Positions 33,972 through 43,392 of a DNA stretch of 52,384 nt are shown in pieces (position 1 is the first letter of the stretch; every line of letters starts with the position of its first letter). The position numbers and the translations under genes are program-made. The notes under the pieces are model-generated. The model was not told the origin of the DNA. It ran no database searches and saw only the letters and a list, made by a program, of their open reading frames with translations. This DNA is from Pradoshia eiseniae (lineage in GTDB: Bacteria; Bacillota; Bacilli; Bacillales; Pradoshiaceae): contig NZ_PKOZ01000016.1 of NCBI RefSeq assembly GCF_002946355.1, forward strand, positions 1-52,384, given 5' to 3'.

Positions 33972-34790
33972 TCAAGGGAACCTTGGGAATTGGCCGAAGT
34001 CAGGCTTGCGTTTCTCCTTGAAAGCATCTCTTCCTTCTTTTGCCTCTTCCGTTGTATAGTAAAGCAATGTAGCATCTCCAGCTAATTGCTGTAAGCCTGC
34101 CAAACCGTCTGTGTCCGCGTTGAAGGAAGCTTTTAAGAATCGAAGTGCTGTCGGGCTCTTCTCGAGCATGATCTCGCACCACTCAACCGTTTCCTTCTCC
34201 AAGTCTTCTAGAGGAACTACTTTATTAACTAGCCCCATATCAAGCGCTTCTTGTGCATCATATTGACGGCATAGGTACCAAATTTCCTTCGCCTTCTTAT
34301 GGCCGACGATTCTAGCCAAGTAGCCTGCTCCATATCCCGCATCAAAGCTTCCTACATTCGGACCAGTTTGTCCAAAACGAGCGTTTTCTGCCGCAATCGT
34401 TAAGTCACAAACAACATGAAGTACATGACCGCCGCCGATTGCATAGCCGGCAACCATGGCTACTACTGGTTTTGGAATGACGCGAATCAAGCGTTGAAGA
34501 TCCAGCACGTTCAAGCGCGGAATTTCATCATCACCTACATATCCGCCATGACCTCTCACCTTTTGATCACCGCCTGAACAGAAGGCCAGGTCTCCAGCAC
34601 CCGTCAGAATAATAACCCCAATTTCGTTATCATCGCGCGCGCGTGAGAAGGCATCAATTAATTCCGTCACAGTTTTTGGTGTGAAGGCATTTCTTACCTC
34701 CGGCCTGTTGATTGTAATCTTGGCAATCCCATTATATTTTTCATAAAGTATTTCATCGTATGTACGAATTGGAACCCACTTAATTGCCAT
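33972..34790 (-). CDS. menB: 1,4-dihydroxy-2-naphthoyl-CoA synthase
   Basis: A 272-residue crotonase-fold enzyme that closes the second ring of the naphthoquinone. The oxyanion-hole segments are [14 protein letters not shown] and [18 protein letters not shown], and the long C-terminal [16 protein letters not shown] tail is family-typical. Two adjacent ATG codons follow AGGAGGAAAA; the second (34790, MAIKWVP) has the better spacing and gives the family's usual N terminus. Its start lies inside the end of menH, so the genes are coupled. Confidence 0.97.
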   Translation of the reverse strand: MAIKWVPIRTYDEILYEKYNGIAKITINRPEVRNAFTPKTVTELIDAFSRARDDNEIGVIILTGAGDLAFCSGGDQKVRGHGGYVGDDEIPRLNVLDLQRLIRVIPKPVVAMVAGYAIGGGHVLHVVCDLTIAAENARFGQTGPNVGSFDAGYGAGYLARIVGHKKAKEIWYLCRQYDAQEALDMGLVNKVVPLEDLEKETVEWCEIMLEKSPTALRFLKASFNADTDGLAGLQQLAGDATLLYYTTEEAKEGRDAFKEKRKPDFGQFPRFP

Positions 34791-35616
34791 CATTTTTCCT
34801 CCTTAATAAATATTCATTTACTATTTTACCAAATTCCGCAGGTTTCTCCACGTGAATTGCATGACCAGCATCCCCGAAAATATGTATTTCATGATTCGGC
34901 AAGGTAGTAGTCATTTGTTTAGCTATATGCACAAACTTCAAATCGTACTCACCAGCAAGAACAAGGACTGGCATTTGCAGGCTGGATAGATCCCCCCATA
35001 AGGATGGCTGAGAGCCAGTTCCCATCCCTTTCAGGCTTCCGGCAAGGCCGGCTTCTTTTTGCAGCAGCCGTTCCTTCCTCACTCGGTCCTTCATCTCCTG
35101 CGGCAGCCTCTCTTGAGTGGAAAAGAGCGGAATTCCGCTCCATTCCTCCGTGAATCTTTCCACACCAATATTCATAATGCGTTCAGCCAATTCGGCATCA
35201 TGCTTTTTACGGGCATTCTGCTCCTGGAGTGTCTTAAGCCCCGGCGATGAGCTTTCAAGGATGAGGCTCCTTACATAGTGCGGATAACGGGCAGCAAATC
35301 CTATGGCCAATCTTCCGCCCATCGAATAGCCAAGCAGGTGGACCGGCCTTACACCAAGACAGTCAAGCAGCTCCTTAATATCATCAGCGGCTGCTTCCAT
35401 TCGATATCTTTCAGGTTGTTCCGGCGAATCAGTCTGTCCGTGCCCTAGTAAGTCCACAGCGAGGAAGCTAAACTTCTCTTTATATGTTTCTATTAGATAG
35501 CTCCATGTATGAAGGCTCCCCGTAAAGCCATGAAGAAGGAGCACCGGTTCACCTGTACCCTCTATGCGAATATGGTAGGTAACGCCGTTAATGGGGATGA
35601 AACGCTCAATCGACAT
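34780..35616 (-). CDS. menH: 2-succinyl-6-hydroxy-2,4-cyclohexadiene-1-carboxylate synthase
   Basis: A 278-residue alpha/beta hydrolase-fold enzyme that removes pyruvate from SEPHCHC in menaquinone synthesis. The oxyanion region LLLHGFTGS is at 26-34, the nucleophile elbow GYSMGG at 96-101 (Ser98), the acid is in [11 protein letters not shown], and the histidine is in [14 protein letters not shown]. Its start overlaps the end of menD by 11 bases and its end overlaps menB, so it is firmly part of the operon. Confidence 0.93.
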   Translation of the reverse strand: MSIERFIPINGVTYHIRIEGTGEPVLLLHGFTGSLHTWSYLIETYKEKFSFLAVDLLGHGQTDSPEQPERYRMEAAADDIKELLDCLGVRPVHLLGYSMGGRLAIGFAARYPHYVRSLILESSSPGLKTLQEQNARKKHDAELAERIMNIGVERFTEEWSGIPLFSTQERLPQEMKDRVRKERLLQKEAGLAGSLKGMGTGSQPSLWGDLSSLQMPVLVLAGEYDLKFVHIAKQMTTTLPNHEIHIFGDAGHAIHVEKPAEFGKIVNEYLLRRKNDGN

Positions 35617-37360
35617 GACGCATCGCTCTTATTTCCTGGGAAACATGTTTCACCAAAGCTCGATAAGTTTCTACATCATACTTCCGGTCTGTCATGACCT
35701 CGACAACTCGGAAATCAGGATTCCCCGACCAGCTGCTGATTGCTTCATCCACTTCGTCCCAAGTCGCAGGGCATGCATAGTTCGCGCCATATAAAGCAGC
35801 CGTATGTTCAAAGCTTAGGCCATGCGGCGTTCCAAATAGCTCCTCAAAGTGGCGTTCCTCCTGTGCCTGTGGCAAGTAGGAGAAGATTCCTCCGCCATCA
35901 TTATTAATGACAATAACGAGGAGGTTTAAGTTGTGCATCTTCGCGGCAAGCAGACCATTCATATCATGGAAGAAGCTCAAATCACCGAGCGCAAGCACGG
36001 TTGGCTGTTCTGATGAAGCGGCAATACCAAGAGCCGTGGAAATTGTTCCATCAATCCCATTCGCTCCACGGTTAGCAAATATTCGTATCTCTTTTTCAGA
36101 GTCATGAAAGAAGGTATCTACATTCCTGATTGGCATGCTGTTACCAACGACCAAATTTGCCCGATCAGGCAGTAAGCTCTGAAGTTTCGCGAAAAGCTTT
36201 CCTTCCTGCAAAACGGTTTCATCTTGGATGTTCCGAAGCTCTTGCTTAGCGACCTGATCAATGGCCTTCCACTTCCCTAGCCACTCTCTATTCCGCTCTT
36301 TCTCAAATTCAAGAGCGAGCCTTTCACAAAAGACCGTCTCCTCACAATAAATCATATGTGTCCCCATCCCTGTCGGCTCTCTCCAGCCTAAGCCGCCATC
36401 GATGACCATATGGTTCACCTGCTCCATTCCCTTAATAAATAAGAGCAGTGGTTTGGAGACAGGCATAGCTCCAAAACGGATAATTAAATCTGGTTTCAAG
36501 CTTTCGCATAAAGATGCATCCTTCAAGAAAGTATCATATCCCTCAATGATGCTTTCTTTACAATAGCCGCTCCCTCTAAGCTGAGAGAGAGGATCAGCAA
36601 GGATTGGAAATCCCGTTGTTTCAGAAAGACGGCTAACCGCTTGATCAAATCCAGGAATGTCCATCGGACCGCAAATTATCAAGCCTCGTCTAGCCTGTTC
36701 AATTAGCTCCAAGCATTCCTTGTATTGAGAATCAGCGAGCGCTGACTTTCCTTGTCTAATATCGATGCTTGACTCCCTCTTCTCGCTTGCTTTCACCCAT
36801 TTCTTCATATCTGCCAGGTTCGGAATCAGCGGCTCACGAAGCGGGATATTGATATGGACCGGACCTGCTGGTTCAAGAACCGCCGTTCCTGCAGCACGAG
36901 CCGCAATCGTCCTTGCGTAATGAAGCATGGATAAAGCTGATTCAGGGAGAGCCATTTCCACAAACCATTTTACATGCTTTCCATATAAATGCAGCTGATC
37001 AATCGCTTGCGGAGCACCAATATCCCTTAACTCATGCGGCCTATCTGCCGTCAGTACAATTAATGGCACCCTTGAGTAATGCGCTTCCACAATGGCCGGA
37101 TAATAATTTGCGGCTGCCGTGCCAGATGTGCAAAGAATCGCAACAGGGCTGCGCTTCTCTTTAGCCATGCCCAGCGCGAAGAAAGCAGCCGAACGCTCAT
37201 CTATATTTAAATGAACGTCCATTCCCTCGTGCTCCGCCATGCAATAGGCTAATGGTGTGGACCTTGAGCCGGGGCTAATGACAACGTCTTGGACGCCACA
37301 TGCCGTCAATTCATCCACAAAGGATGCAATATAGGCAGTTAAAGCCTCTTGATGTTTCAT
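35606..37360 (-). CDS. menD: SEPHCHC synthase (MenD)
   Basis: A 584-residue thiamine-diphosphate-dependent enzyme that joins isochorismate to 2-oxoglutarate with loss of CO2. The N-terminal domain shows SPGSRSTPLAYC (29-40) and the catalytic-glutamate region ILCTSGTAAANYYPAIVEAH. The cofactor domain shows LALGDLSFFHDMNGL and VINNDGGGIFSYLP, the Mg2+-diphosphate motif. ATG 37360 overlaps the menF stop codon (ATGA), so translation is coupled. Confidence 0.97.
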   Translation of the reverse strand: MKHQEALTAYIASFVDELTACGVQDVVISPGSRSTPLAYCMAEHEGMDVHLNIDERSAAFFALGMAKEKRSPVAILCTSGTAAANYYPAIVEAHYSRVPLIVLTADRPHELRDIGAPQAIDQLHLYGKHVKWFVEMALPESALSMLHYARTIAARAAGTAVLEPAGPVHINIPLREPLIPNLADMKKWVKASEKRESSIDIRQGKSALADSQYKECLELIEQARRGLIICGPMDIPGFDQAVSRLSETTGFPILADPLSQLRGSGYCKESIIEGYDTFLKDASLCESLKPDLIIRFGAMPVSKPLLLFIKGMEQVNHMVIDGGLGWREPTGMGTHMIYCEETVFCERLALEFEKERNREWLGKWKAIDQVAKQELRNIQDETVLQEGKLFAKLQSLLPDRANLVVGNSMPIRNVDTFFHDSEKEIRIFANRGANGIDGTISTALGIAASSEQPTVLALGDLSFFHDMNGLLAAKMHNLNLLVIVINNDGGGIFSYLPQAQEERHFEELFGTPHGLSFEHTAALYGANYACPATWDEVDEAISSWSGNPDFRVVEVMTDRKYDVETYRALVKHVSQEIRAMRHVD

Positions 37361-38766
37361 ATCCTTAATCCTCCTAAAGCATTTAGCATAGGCTTGAATT
37401 TCACTTTCGTTTCCGTTAGCTCACTCTCAGGAACGGATCCTTCCACAATTCCACAGCCCGCAAAGAGGGAGGCTTGTCCCCCCTTAATAAGTCCTGATCG
37501 AATCCCGACGGCAAAATCGCCGTTTCCCTTCATATCCATCCATCCAACAGGAGAGGAATAAAATCCTCGCTCCATTTGTTCATATTCGCTGATTTTCTCC
37601 ATGGCAATCTTTCTCGGAGCTCCCCCAAGAGCAGGTGTCGGATGCAATAATTCTACGAATTCCAAGATTGAGCTATTCGGCAGTGAAGTTCCTTTAACAG
37701 GTGTATAGAGATGCTGGATATTCGCCAGCTTCATTAAAATCGGCTCCTGTGGTATATCGAGTTCTATACATTGCTCTTCCATTGCCTTTCGCATCATGCT
37801 AACCACAAATTCATGCTCAGAACGGTTTTTTTCATCGTTCCATAGCTCCAGCCCTAATTGTTCATCCGTGCGAGCATCATCGCCTCTTTTGATGGAGCCC
37901 GCTAAACAAGCGGAGAAGATTTGTTTCCCTTCCTTCTTAATCAACCGCTCAGGTGAAGCACCAAGGAAACATGATTCGCCAGACTCCACTCCAAAGATAA
38001 AGCTTCCCGGCTGCTGTTCCGTTAAATTATGAAGGATTGTCCCGCTCGGTATCTTCCCTTCAAAATGAAGACTCACTTCGCGTGCAAGAACGACCTTATC
38101 CAGAAGACCTGTACGAATATCTTCTACTGACCGCTCAATGGCTTCCTTCCATTTTTCCACATCCCTTTCTTCCACATGCGAGAAAGAAGGAATTTCCTCT
38201 ACCATAGCAGGAGACAGCGACATTAGCTGTTCCCTATCTTCCAAGAATCGTTCAATTGAACAATCATCACAATCTTCTGTGATTAATTTCGTAGAGGTTA
38301 GAAAGGTCCCATTAGCGCTTTCAGTCAGCAAAAATCGAGGCAAATAAAATAGATAGTCTCCAAAATCCTCCCACAGACCAATTGGCCCTGTCTCTCCCTC
38401 CATGAATGAAAAACCGCCAAATAGAATTGGCCCTGTTGCCATCTCTCCCAGGCAGTGGTTCACCGATGCCATACTCAGCAGTGCTCCCCATTGGTCTTTC
38501 ACTTGACTGAAGCGCCCAACTGAGTCTGCACCAGGCTGCAGCTTGGCAGCAACGCCCATCCCGCAAAGGGTCAGATTCCCTTCAGGATTTTCCCAATAAA
38601 AGCGCTCACCTTTATATGATTTTCCGCTTGATTGATAGATTTGCAAAGGTTTCATAGTGGGCACGGCTTCAACATGACTAAAAAGGACAGCCCTTTTTGT
38701 CTGTCTTACAGTCTTAGTTGTTTCAGCCAATCGATGCTTTATATCCGTAATCTGCTGTAATGCCAT
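37357..38766 (-). CDS. menF: Isochorismate synthase (menaquinone-specific)
   Basis: A 469-residue chorismate-binding enzyme that starts the menaquinone branch. The C-terminal half carries DIRTGLLDKVVLAREVSLHF, FIFGVESGESCFLGASPERL and HPTPALGGAPRKIA, the conserved active-site tracts. The frame opens at 38823, but GGTGGGGGG lies before ATG 38766 (MALQQIT). First gene of menF-D-H-B-E, divergent from menA. Confidence 0.95.
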   Translation of the reverse strand: MALQQITDIKHRLAETTKTVRQTKRAVLFSHVEAVPTMKPLQIYQSSGKSYKGERFYWENPEGNLTLCGMGVAAKLQPGADSVGRFSQVKDQWGALLSMASVNHCLGEMATGPILFGGFSFMEGETGPIGLWEDFGDYLFYLPRFLLTESANGTFLTSTKLITEDCDDCSIERFLEDREQLMSLSPAMVEEIPSFSHVEERDVEKWKEAIERSVEDIRTGLLDKVVLAREVSLHFEGKIPSGTILHNLTEQQPGSFIFGVESGESCFLGASPERLIKKEGKQIFSACLAGSIKRGDDARTDEQLGLELWNDEKNRSEHEFVVSMMRKAMEEQCIELDIPQEPILMKLANIQHLYTPVKGTSLPNSSILEFVELLHPTPALGGAPRKIAMEKISEYEQMERGFYSSPVGWMDMKGNGDFAVGIRSGLIKGGQASLFAGCGIVEGSVPESELTETKVKFKPMLNALGGLRI

Positions 38767-38806
38767 TAAAATCCCCCCACCGGTCGTATATCCATAGGCT
38801 TTCTTA

Positions 38807-38836
38807 AAGATACACCCGCACATTTTAACCTGTCAA
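38807..38836 (-). promoter_or_regulatory. Likely promoter of the men operon
   Basis: TTGACA (38831-38836), 18 bases and TATCTT (38807-38812) on the minus strand, about 40 bases before menF. Confidence 0.5.
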
Positions 38837-38921
38837 TTTTTGTATAACGTGTTGGAAAGCTCCTTCTTTCCCCTTCAAGAAAAGCCGTACATCCAAAAGA
38901 GAATAAGCCATATAAAAAGAT

Positions 38922-38951
38922 TGACACTTCCCCCGCCATTTCTCTACACTA
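38922..38951 (+). promoter_or_regulatory. Likely promoter of menA
   Basis: TTGACA (38922-38927), 18 bases and TACACT (38946-38951). The leader to menA is then about 130 bases, AT-rich, with no recognised riboswitch. Confidence 0.45.
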
Positions 38952-39087
38952 TTTTTAGTATATTATAGTGGATGGGGTAATGCTTTAAATATGAACTAAT
39001 TTCGTTTATTTGATTTCATAATTTAGTTTATCATGATTCTTTGCCACCGTTCGCTAGTTATTTTTAGCATAAAGGAGCATAACTATT

Positions 39088-40023
39088 ATGGAACATCTCT
39101 CGACCAAAGCCGAGAAGATTGATCATCGAAAGAAAGACTGGCGTGTATGGTGGAAATTAACGAGACCGCATACTTTGACGGCAGGATTTACTCCGGTGCT
39201 AGTTGGAACAGCGTTAGCCCACCAGCACGTCGAATCGCTTCATTGGGGATTATTCATCGCAATGATGGCAGCTGCACTCCTCATCCAGATTGCTACCAAT
39301 CTATTCAATGAGTACTACGATTTCAAGAGAGGACTTGACACCGAGGAATCGATTGGAATTGGGGGCGGCATTGTCCGCGAAGGAATATCACCGAAAGCAA
39401 TTTTGACATTAGCCATGTCCTTATATGGAATCTCTGTCTTGCTTGGCGTTTATATATGCGCTAACAGCAGCTGGTGGCTAGTCATTATCGGACTTTTATC
39501 CATGTCTATGGGATATTTCTATACCGGCGGACCATATCCGATTGCCTATACGCCTCTCGGTGAACTGACATCAGGCTTTTTCATGGGTGCATTAATCATC
39601 ATCATCTCCTTCTTCATTCAGGTCGGAGAGGTCACTTTTGATGCATGGCTAATTACCGTTCCCTTCTTCCTGACTGTCGGAGCAATCATGCTGTCAAATA
39701 ATATTCGTGATCGTGTCGGTGATCAAAGAGGCGGCCGCCGGACCATTGCTATCTTAATCGGTCATGACAAAGCTGTCGTTCTATTAGCCAGCATGTTTGC
39801 CATCTCTTATATTTGGGCATTCGTTTTAATTGGGCTAGGTATCACATCTCCTTGGACATTGCTCGTTCTTCTCAGCATTCCAAAGGCCATTAAGGCTGTC
39901 CAAGGTTTCAAAGGCAAACAAGCACCTCTTGAAATGATGCCTGCGATGAAAGCAACAGGGCAAACGAATACCTTCTATGGTCTATTGTTTGCACTTGGTA
40001 TGTTCATTGGTTTCATTCTATAA
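39088..40023 (+). CDS. menA: 1,4-dihydroxy-2-naphthoate polyprenyltransferase
   Basis: A 311-residue UbiA-family membrane enzyme that attaches the polyprenyl chain to DHNA. The first aspartate-rich motif is NLFNEYYDFKRGLD (71-84) and the second is NNIRDRVGDQRGGRRT. About eight or nine membrane helices follow LTRPHTLTAGFTPVLVG, and the N terminus is cytosolic and basic. AAGGAGCATAACTATT precedes ATG 39088. It is placed divergently from the men operon, so the whole pathway downstream of chorismate is in one locus. Confidence 0.96.
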   Translation: MEHLSTKAEKIDHRKKDWRVWWKLTRPHTLTAGFTPVLVGTALAHQHVESLHWGLFIAMMAAALLIQIATNLFNEYYDFKRGLDTEESIGIGGGIVREGISPKAILTLAMSLYGISVLLGVYICANSSWWLVIIGLLSMSMGYFYTGGPYPIAYTPLGELTSGFFMGALIIIISFFIQVGEVTFDAWLITVPFFLTVGAIMLSNNIRDRVGDQRGGRRTIAILIGHDKAVVLLASMFAISYIWAFVLIGLGITSPWTLLVLLSIPKAIKAVQGFKGKQAPLEMMPAMKATGQTNTFYGLLFALGMFIGFIL

Positions 40024-40035
40024 CACGTACATGAA

Positions 40036-40066
40036 AGATCTCCCGTTTGGGAGGTCTTTTCTTTTA
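40036..40066 (+). terminator. menA terminator
   Basis: AGATCTCCC (40036-40044) pairs with GGGAGGTCT (40049-40057, one T-G pair), then TTTTCTTTT. Confidence 0.85.
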
Positions 40067-40165
40067 CTCTCCCAGGTTTCCTTCAATTTTCTCAGGGTAA
40101 TGTATTCATACAGGTTGAATCTCCCAGTTTCAGCTGGTCAATAAACCAACGAAGGACGTGAAGAT

Positions 40166-40921
40166 ATGATATCGAAAGAACAAACAAATCAATTAAAAAA
40201 TAGATTAAAACAACAAAGAGACGAACTCACAGAAAAAATCCAATCCGGCAAGAATACACGCATGGACTTGAGCGAGAGGGATTCTGTCAGTGAATTGTCC
40301 GCCTATGATAATCATCCGGCAGACCTTGGAACTGAATTGTTCGAGCGGGAAAAAGATATAGCTTTGAACATCCATGAAGAAGAACAAGTGAATCGAATCG
40401 AGGATGCATTGCAGGCAATTGAGGAAGGGACATATGGAATATGCAAGGAATGCGGCGAGGATATCCCCTTTGAACGGCTAGAGGTTGTTCCTGAAACCCT
40501 CTATTGCACCGAGCATGCAAAAGCTTCGGACCGACGTTCCGATGAAAAACGTCCAAGCGAGGAAAGCATCATCAAGGACCCGCGCAAAGACTCCATGCAG
40601 CGCAGCTACGATCCCCGCATAGAAGATTATCGCGACTCCTTTGCAGATGCAGCCCGCTATGGGACATCTGAGACACCTTCTGACATGATGAATAGCAATG
40701 GCGAATATGACGATATGTACCCAGAGGAAGATTTATCTGGTGATTCACCAAATGATTTAGATGACTTTGTAGGCAATGGACCTGACGGTGAGCGCGCCAT
40801 CTACCGGAATGAAGAATTGGAGGAATATGAGGAAGAACTTGACGAGGAAGGGATTGAATCTCCACTCGGTGATATTCCATATCGGAAAAAGGACAGCTAT
40901 TTAACTGATAAGAAAGGGTAA
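40166..40921 (+). CDS. yteA: DksA/TraR-type zinc-finger protein YteA
   Basis: A 251-residue protein with an N-terminal coiled coil (about 4-30 and 60-85), a C4-type or C3H zinc finger with C93, C96, C114 and H117 (GICKECGEDIPFERLEVV), and a long acidic, disordered C-terminal tail. This is the YteA branch of the DksA/TraR family, found in spore formers and often annotated as a sporulation protein. DksA relatives bind the RNA polymerase secondary channel, but that is not shown for YteA. GAAGGACGTGAAG precedes ATG 40166. It converges with the glycogen operon. Confidence 0.88.
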   Translation: MISKEQTNQLKNRLKQQRDELTEKIQSGKNTRMDLSERDSVSELSAYDNHPADLGTELFEREKDIALNIHEEEQVNRIEDALQAIEEGTYGICKECGEDIPFERLEVVPETLYCTEHAKASDRRSDEKRPSEESIIKDPRKDSMQRSYDPRIEDYRDSFADAARYGTSETPSDMMNSNGEYDDMYPEEDLSGDSPNDLDDFVGNGPDGERAIYRNEELEEYEEELDEEGIESPLGDIPYRKKDSYLTDKKG

Positions 40922-40951
40922 AAAGGCAAGCCCTCATGAGCGGGCTTGCCT
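40917..40951. terminator. Terminator shared by glgP and yteA
   Basis: AGGCAAGCCC (40924-40933) pairs with GGGCTTGCCT (40942-40951). The A run at 40919-40924 gives TTTTT on the minus strand, so it mainly ends the glg operon. Confidence 0.8.
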
Positions 40952-40958
40952 CGACCTT

Positions 40959-43376
40959 CTATGCTTTTATGATGGGAGAATTGACAGGCTTAACATGCCA
41001 AATATCATTTGCATACTCAGTTATCGTCCGATCACTTGAGAAGAAGCCTGAGTTAGCAATATTGACTACGCTTGATTTATTCCATCCTTTTTTGTCTTGG
41101 TAAGCATTTGACACTTTTTCCTGTGTCTTCACATAGGAATCAAAATCACGCAGGACAAAGTATTGATCGTTCTCAATTAACAAGGAATCATAAATGACAT
41201 CAAACATGCCATTCGTGTTCGGGAAGAAACCATTAACCAGCTGGTTAACAGCCTCGTGTATTCTCCTGTCAAGCATATAATATTCTGAAGAATGATAACC
41301 GCCATTAGCTTGATAATTCATAACTTCCTCTGAGGTCATTCCAAAGATAAAGATATTATCCTTGCCAACTCGTTCAAAGATCTCAACGTTTGCTCCATCC
41401 ATCGTACCGATGGTCAAAGCACCGTTCATCATGAATTTCATATTGCCGGTGCCAGATGCCTCCTTGCTGGCAGTTGAAATCTGTTCACTTACTTCCGCAG
41501 CCGGGAAGATTTCCTCTGCAAGGGACACACGGTAATTTTCAAGGAAAACGACCTTTAAATAATCATTCGTCGTCTTATCATTATTGACTTTTTCAGCAAC
41601 CGTGTTGATTAGCTTAATAATCTTCTTCGCATAATAATACCCAGGTGATGCCTTAGCACCGAAAATAAAGGTCCGTGGATGCGGACGGAAACTAGGATCT
41701 TCCTTCATCCGATTATACAAGTACATAATGTGCAAAACATTTAATAATTGTCGTTTATACGCATGAAGACGTTTAACCTGTACATCAAAAATGCTATCAA
41801 GATTAACCTTGATTTGATTTTGCTGGAAGATACGCTCAGCAAGCTTGACTTTATTCTCATGCTTCACTTTCTCAAGCTGCTCAAGAAACGCAGCATCATC
41901 CTTATAATGCTCAAGTTCCTTCAGAAGAGGAGGCTCAACCTTCCATTTATCTCCGATTGATTCCGTAATCAGACCAGTAAGGGCTGGGTTGGATTTCATC
42001 AGCCAGCGGCGATGAGTGATTCCATTTGTCTTATTATTGAACCTCTCCGGGAATATCTCATAGAAATTATTCATTTCCCTCTTCTTTAAGATTTCCGTAT
42101 GCAAGTAGGCAACGCCATTAGTGCTATGGGTGCCGACAAGAGCTAAATGTGCCATCTTAACTTGATCATGAGCTATAATCGCCATATCCTCTATTCTTTG
42201 CCATTGTCCAGGATATCGTTCCCACAGCTCCTTGCAGAACCGTTCATTAATCTCCTCAACAATCATATAGATGCGCGGTAAAAGCGGCTGGAATAAGCGT
42301 ACTGGCCATTTTTCCAATGCTTCAGATAAGGTCGTATGATTCGTATAAGAAATTGTTTGAACCGTTATGTCCCAGGCCTCTTCCCACGGGAGCATCTCTT
42401 CATCCAACAGAATTCTCATCAATTCAGGAATCGCTAGGACTGGATGAGTATCATTGATATGTATTGAAACGTAATTCGGCAATTCGCGAATATCCTTCTG
42501 CTTTTTCCTGAAGGAATTCAAAATCGAATTAAGACTTGCCCTTACCAAGAAATATTGCTGCTTCAAGCGCAAAATTTTCCCGCTGTCCTCCGCGTCATCT
42601 GGATAAAGGAATTCTGAAACCATCTCCGTCTCCCGCTTATAGCGCATAATATCATCATGGAAAGGAACATTGGCAGGCTCGGCATTCCATAATCGGAGCG
42701 TATTAACCGTTTCAGTTTGATAGCCGACAACAGGAATATCATAAGGAACCGCCATAATCGGCTCAGCATCCCTATGCCTAAATCTCAGACGGCCTTGCTC
42801 ATCTTCAAAGGACTCTACCTTGCCCCAAAATGGAACCTCAACGGATAAATCTGATTTACGCACCTCCCAGACCTGCCCGTTTTGCAGCCAAAGCTCAGGG
42901 TATTCTACTTGGACACCATTAACGATTTTTTGCTCAAATAGCCCATGCTTGTAGCGAATGCCGCATCCATGTCCAGGTAAATCAAGTGAAGCAAGCGAAT
43001 CCATAAAGCAAGCAGCCAGCCGGCCTAAGCCCCCATTGCCGAGGGCAGAGTCCGGTTCATTGGATTCCAAATCATCAAGGCTGATGCCTAGGTCTCTAAG
43101 ACCCTCTTCGACGACATCACCAATACCAAGATTGAGGATATTGCTCCCCATAATCCTGCCCAGCAGAAATTCAATCGATAAATAATACACCTGCTTCGCT
43201 TCAGTCGAATGGTAAACCTGATTAGTTTTAATCCAATTGGTGCTGATATATTCTCGAATCATGTTGCCCAGTACATGGTACTGATCTTGCGGGCTCGTCT
43301 CTTCGAAGCTCTTTCCCACGGACATCTCTAGCTTGGATAAAAAGGCTTTCTTAAATTGTTCTTTATTGTCAAACAT
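40959..43376 (-). CDS. glgP: Glycogen phosphorylase
   Basis: An 805-residue GT35 enzyme that releases glucose-1-phosphate from glycogen. The pyridoxal-phosphate lysine is in KEASGTGNMKFMMNGA, with the following LTIGTMDGANVEI tract. The early NGGLGRLAACFMDSLA and GYGIRY-like GCGIRYKHGLF tracts are also present. The start is ATG 43376; GGGGGG lies 11 bases upstream. It is the last gene of glgB-C-D-A-P and ends at a strong terminator. Confidence 0.97.
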   Translation of the reverse strand: MFDNKEQFKKAFLSKLEMSVGKSFEETSPQDQYHVLGNMIREYISTNWIKTNQVYHSTEAKQVYYLSIEFLLGRIMGSNILNLGIGDVVEEGLRDLGISLDDLESNEPDSALGNGGLGRLAACFMDSLASLDLPGHGCGIRYKHGLFEQKIVNGVQVEYPELWLQNGQVWEVRKSDLSVEVPFWGKVESFEDEQGRLRFRHRDAEPIMAVPYDIPVVGYQTETVNTLRLWNAEPANVPFHDDIMRYKRETEMVSEFLYPDDAEDSGKILRLKQQYFLVRASLNSILNSFRKKQKDIRELPNYVSIHINDTHPVLAIPELMRILLDEEMLPWEEAWDITVQTISYTNHTTLSEALEKWPVRLFQPLLPRIYMIVEEINERFCKELWERYPGQWQRIEDMAIIAHDQVKMAHLALVGTHSTNGVAYLHTEILKKREMNNFYEIFPERFNNKTNGITHRRWLMKSNPALTGLITESIGDKWKVEPPLLKELEHYKDDAAFLEQLEKVKHENKVKLAERIFQQNQIKVNLDSIFDVQVKRLHAYKRQLLNVLHIMYLYNRMKEDPSFRPHPRTFIFGAKASPGYYYAKKIIKLINTVAEKVNNDKTTNDYLKVVFLENYRVSLAEEIFPAAEVSEQISTASKEASGTGNMKFMMNGALTIGTMDGANVEIFERVGKDNIFIFGMTSEEVMNYQANGGYHSSEYYMLDRRIHEAVNQLVNGFFPNTNGMFDVIYDSLLIENDQYFVLRDFDSYVKTQEKVSNAYQDKKGWNKSSVVNIANSGFFSSDRTITEYANDIWHVKPVNSPIIKA

Positions 43377-43392
43377 CAAAAAACATGCCCCC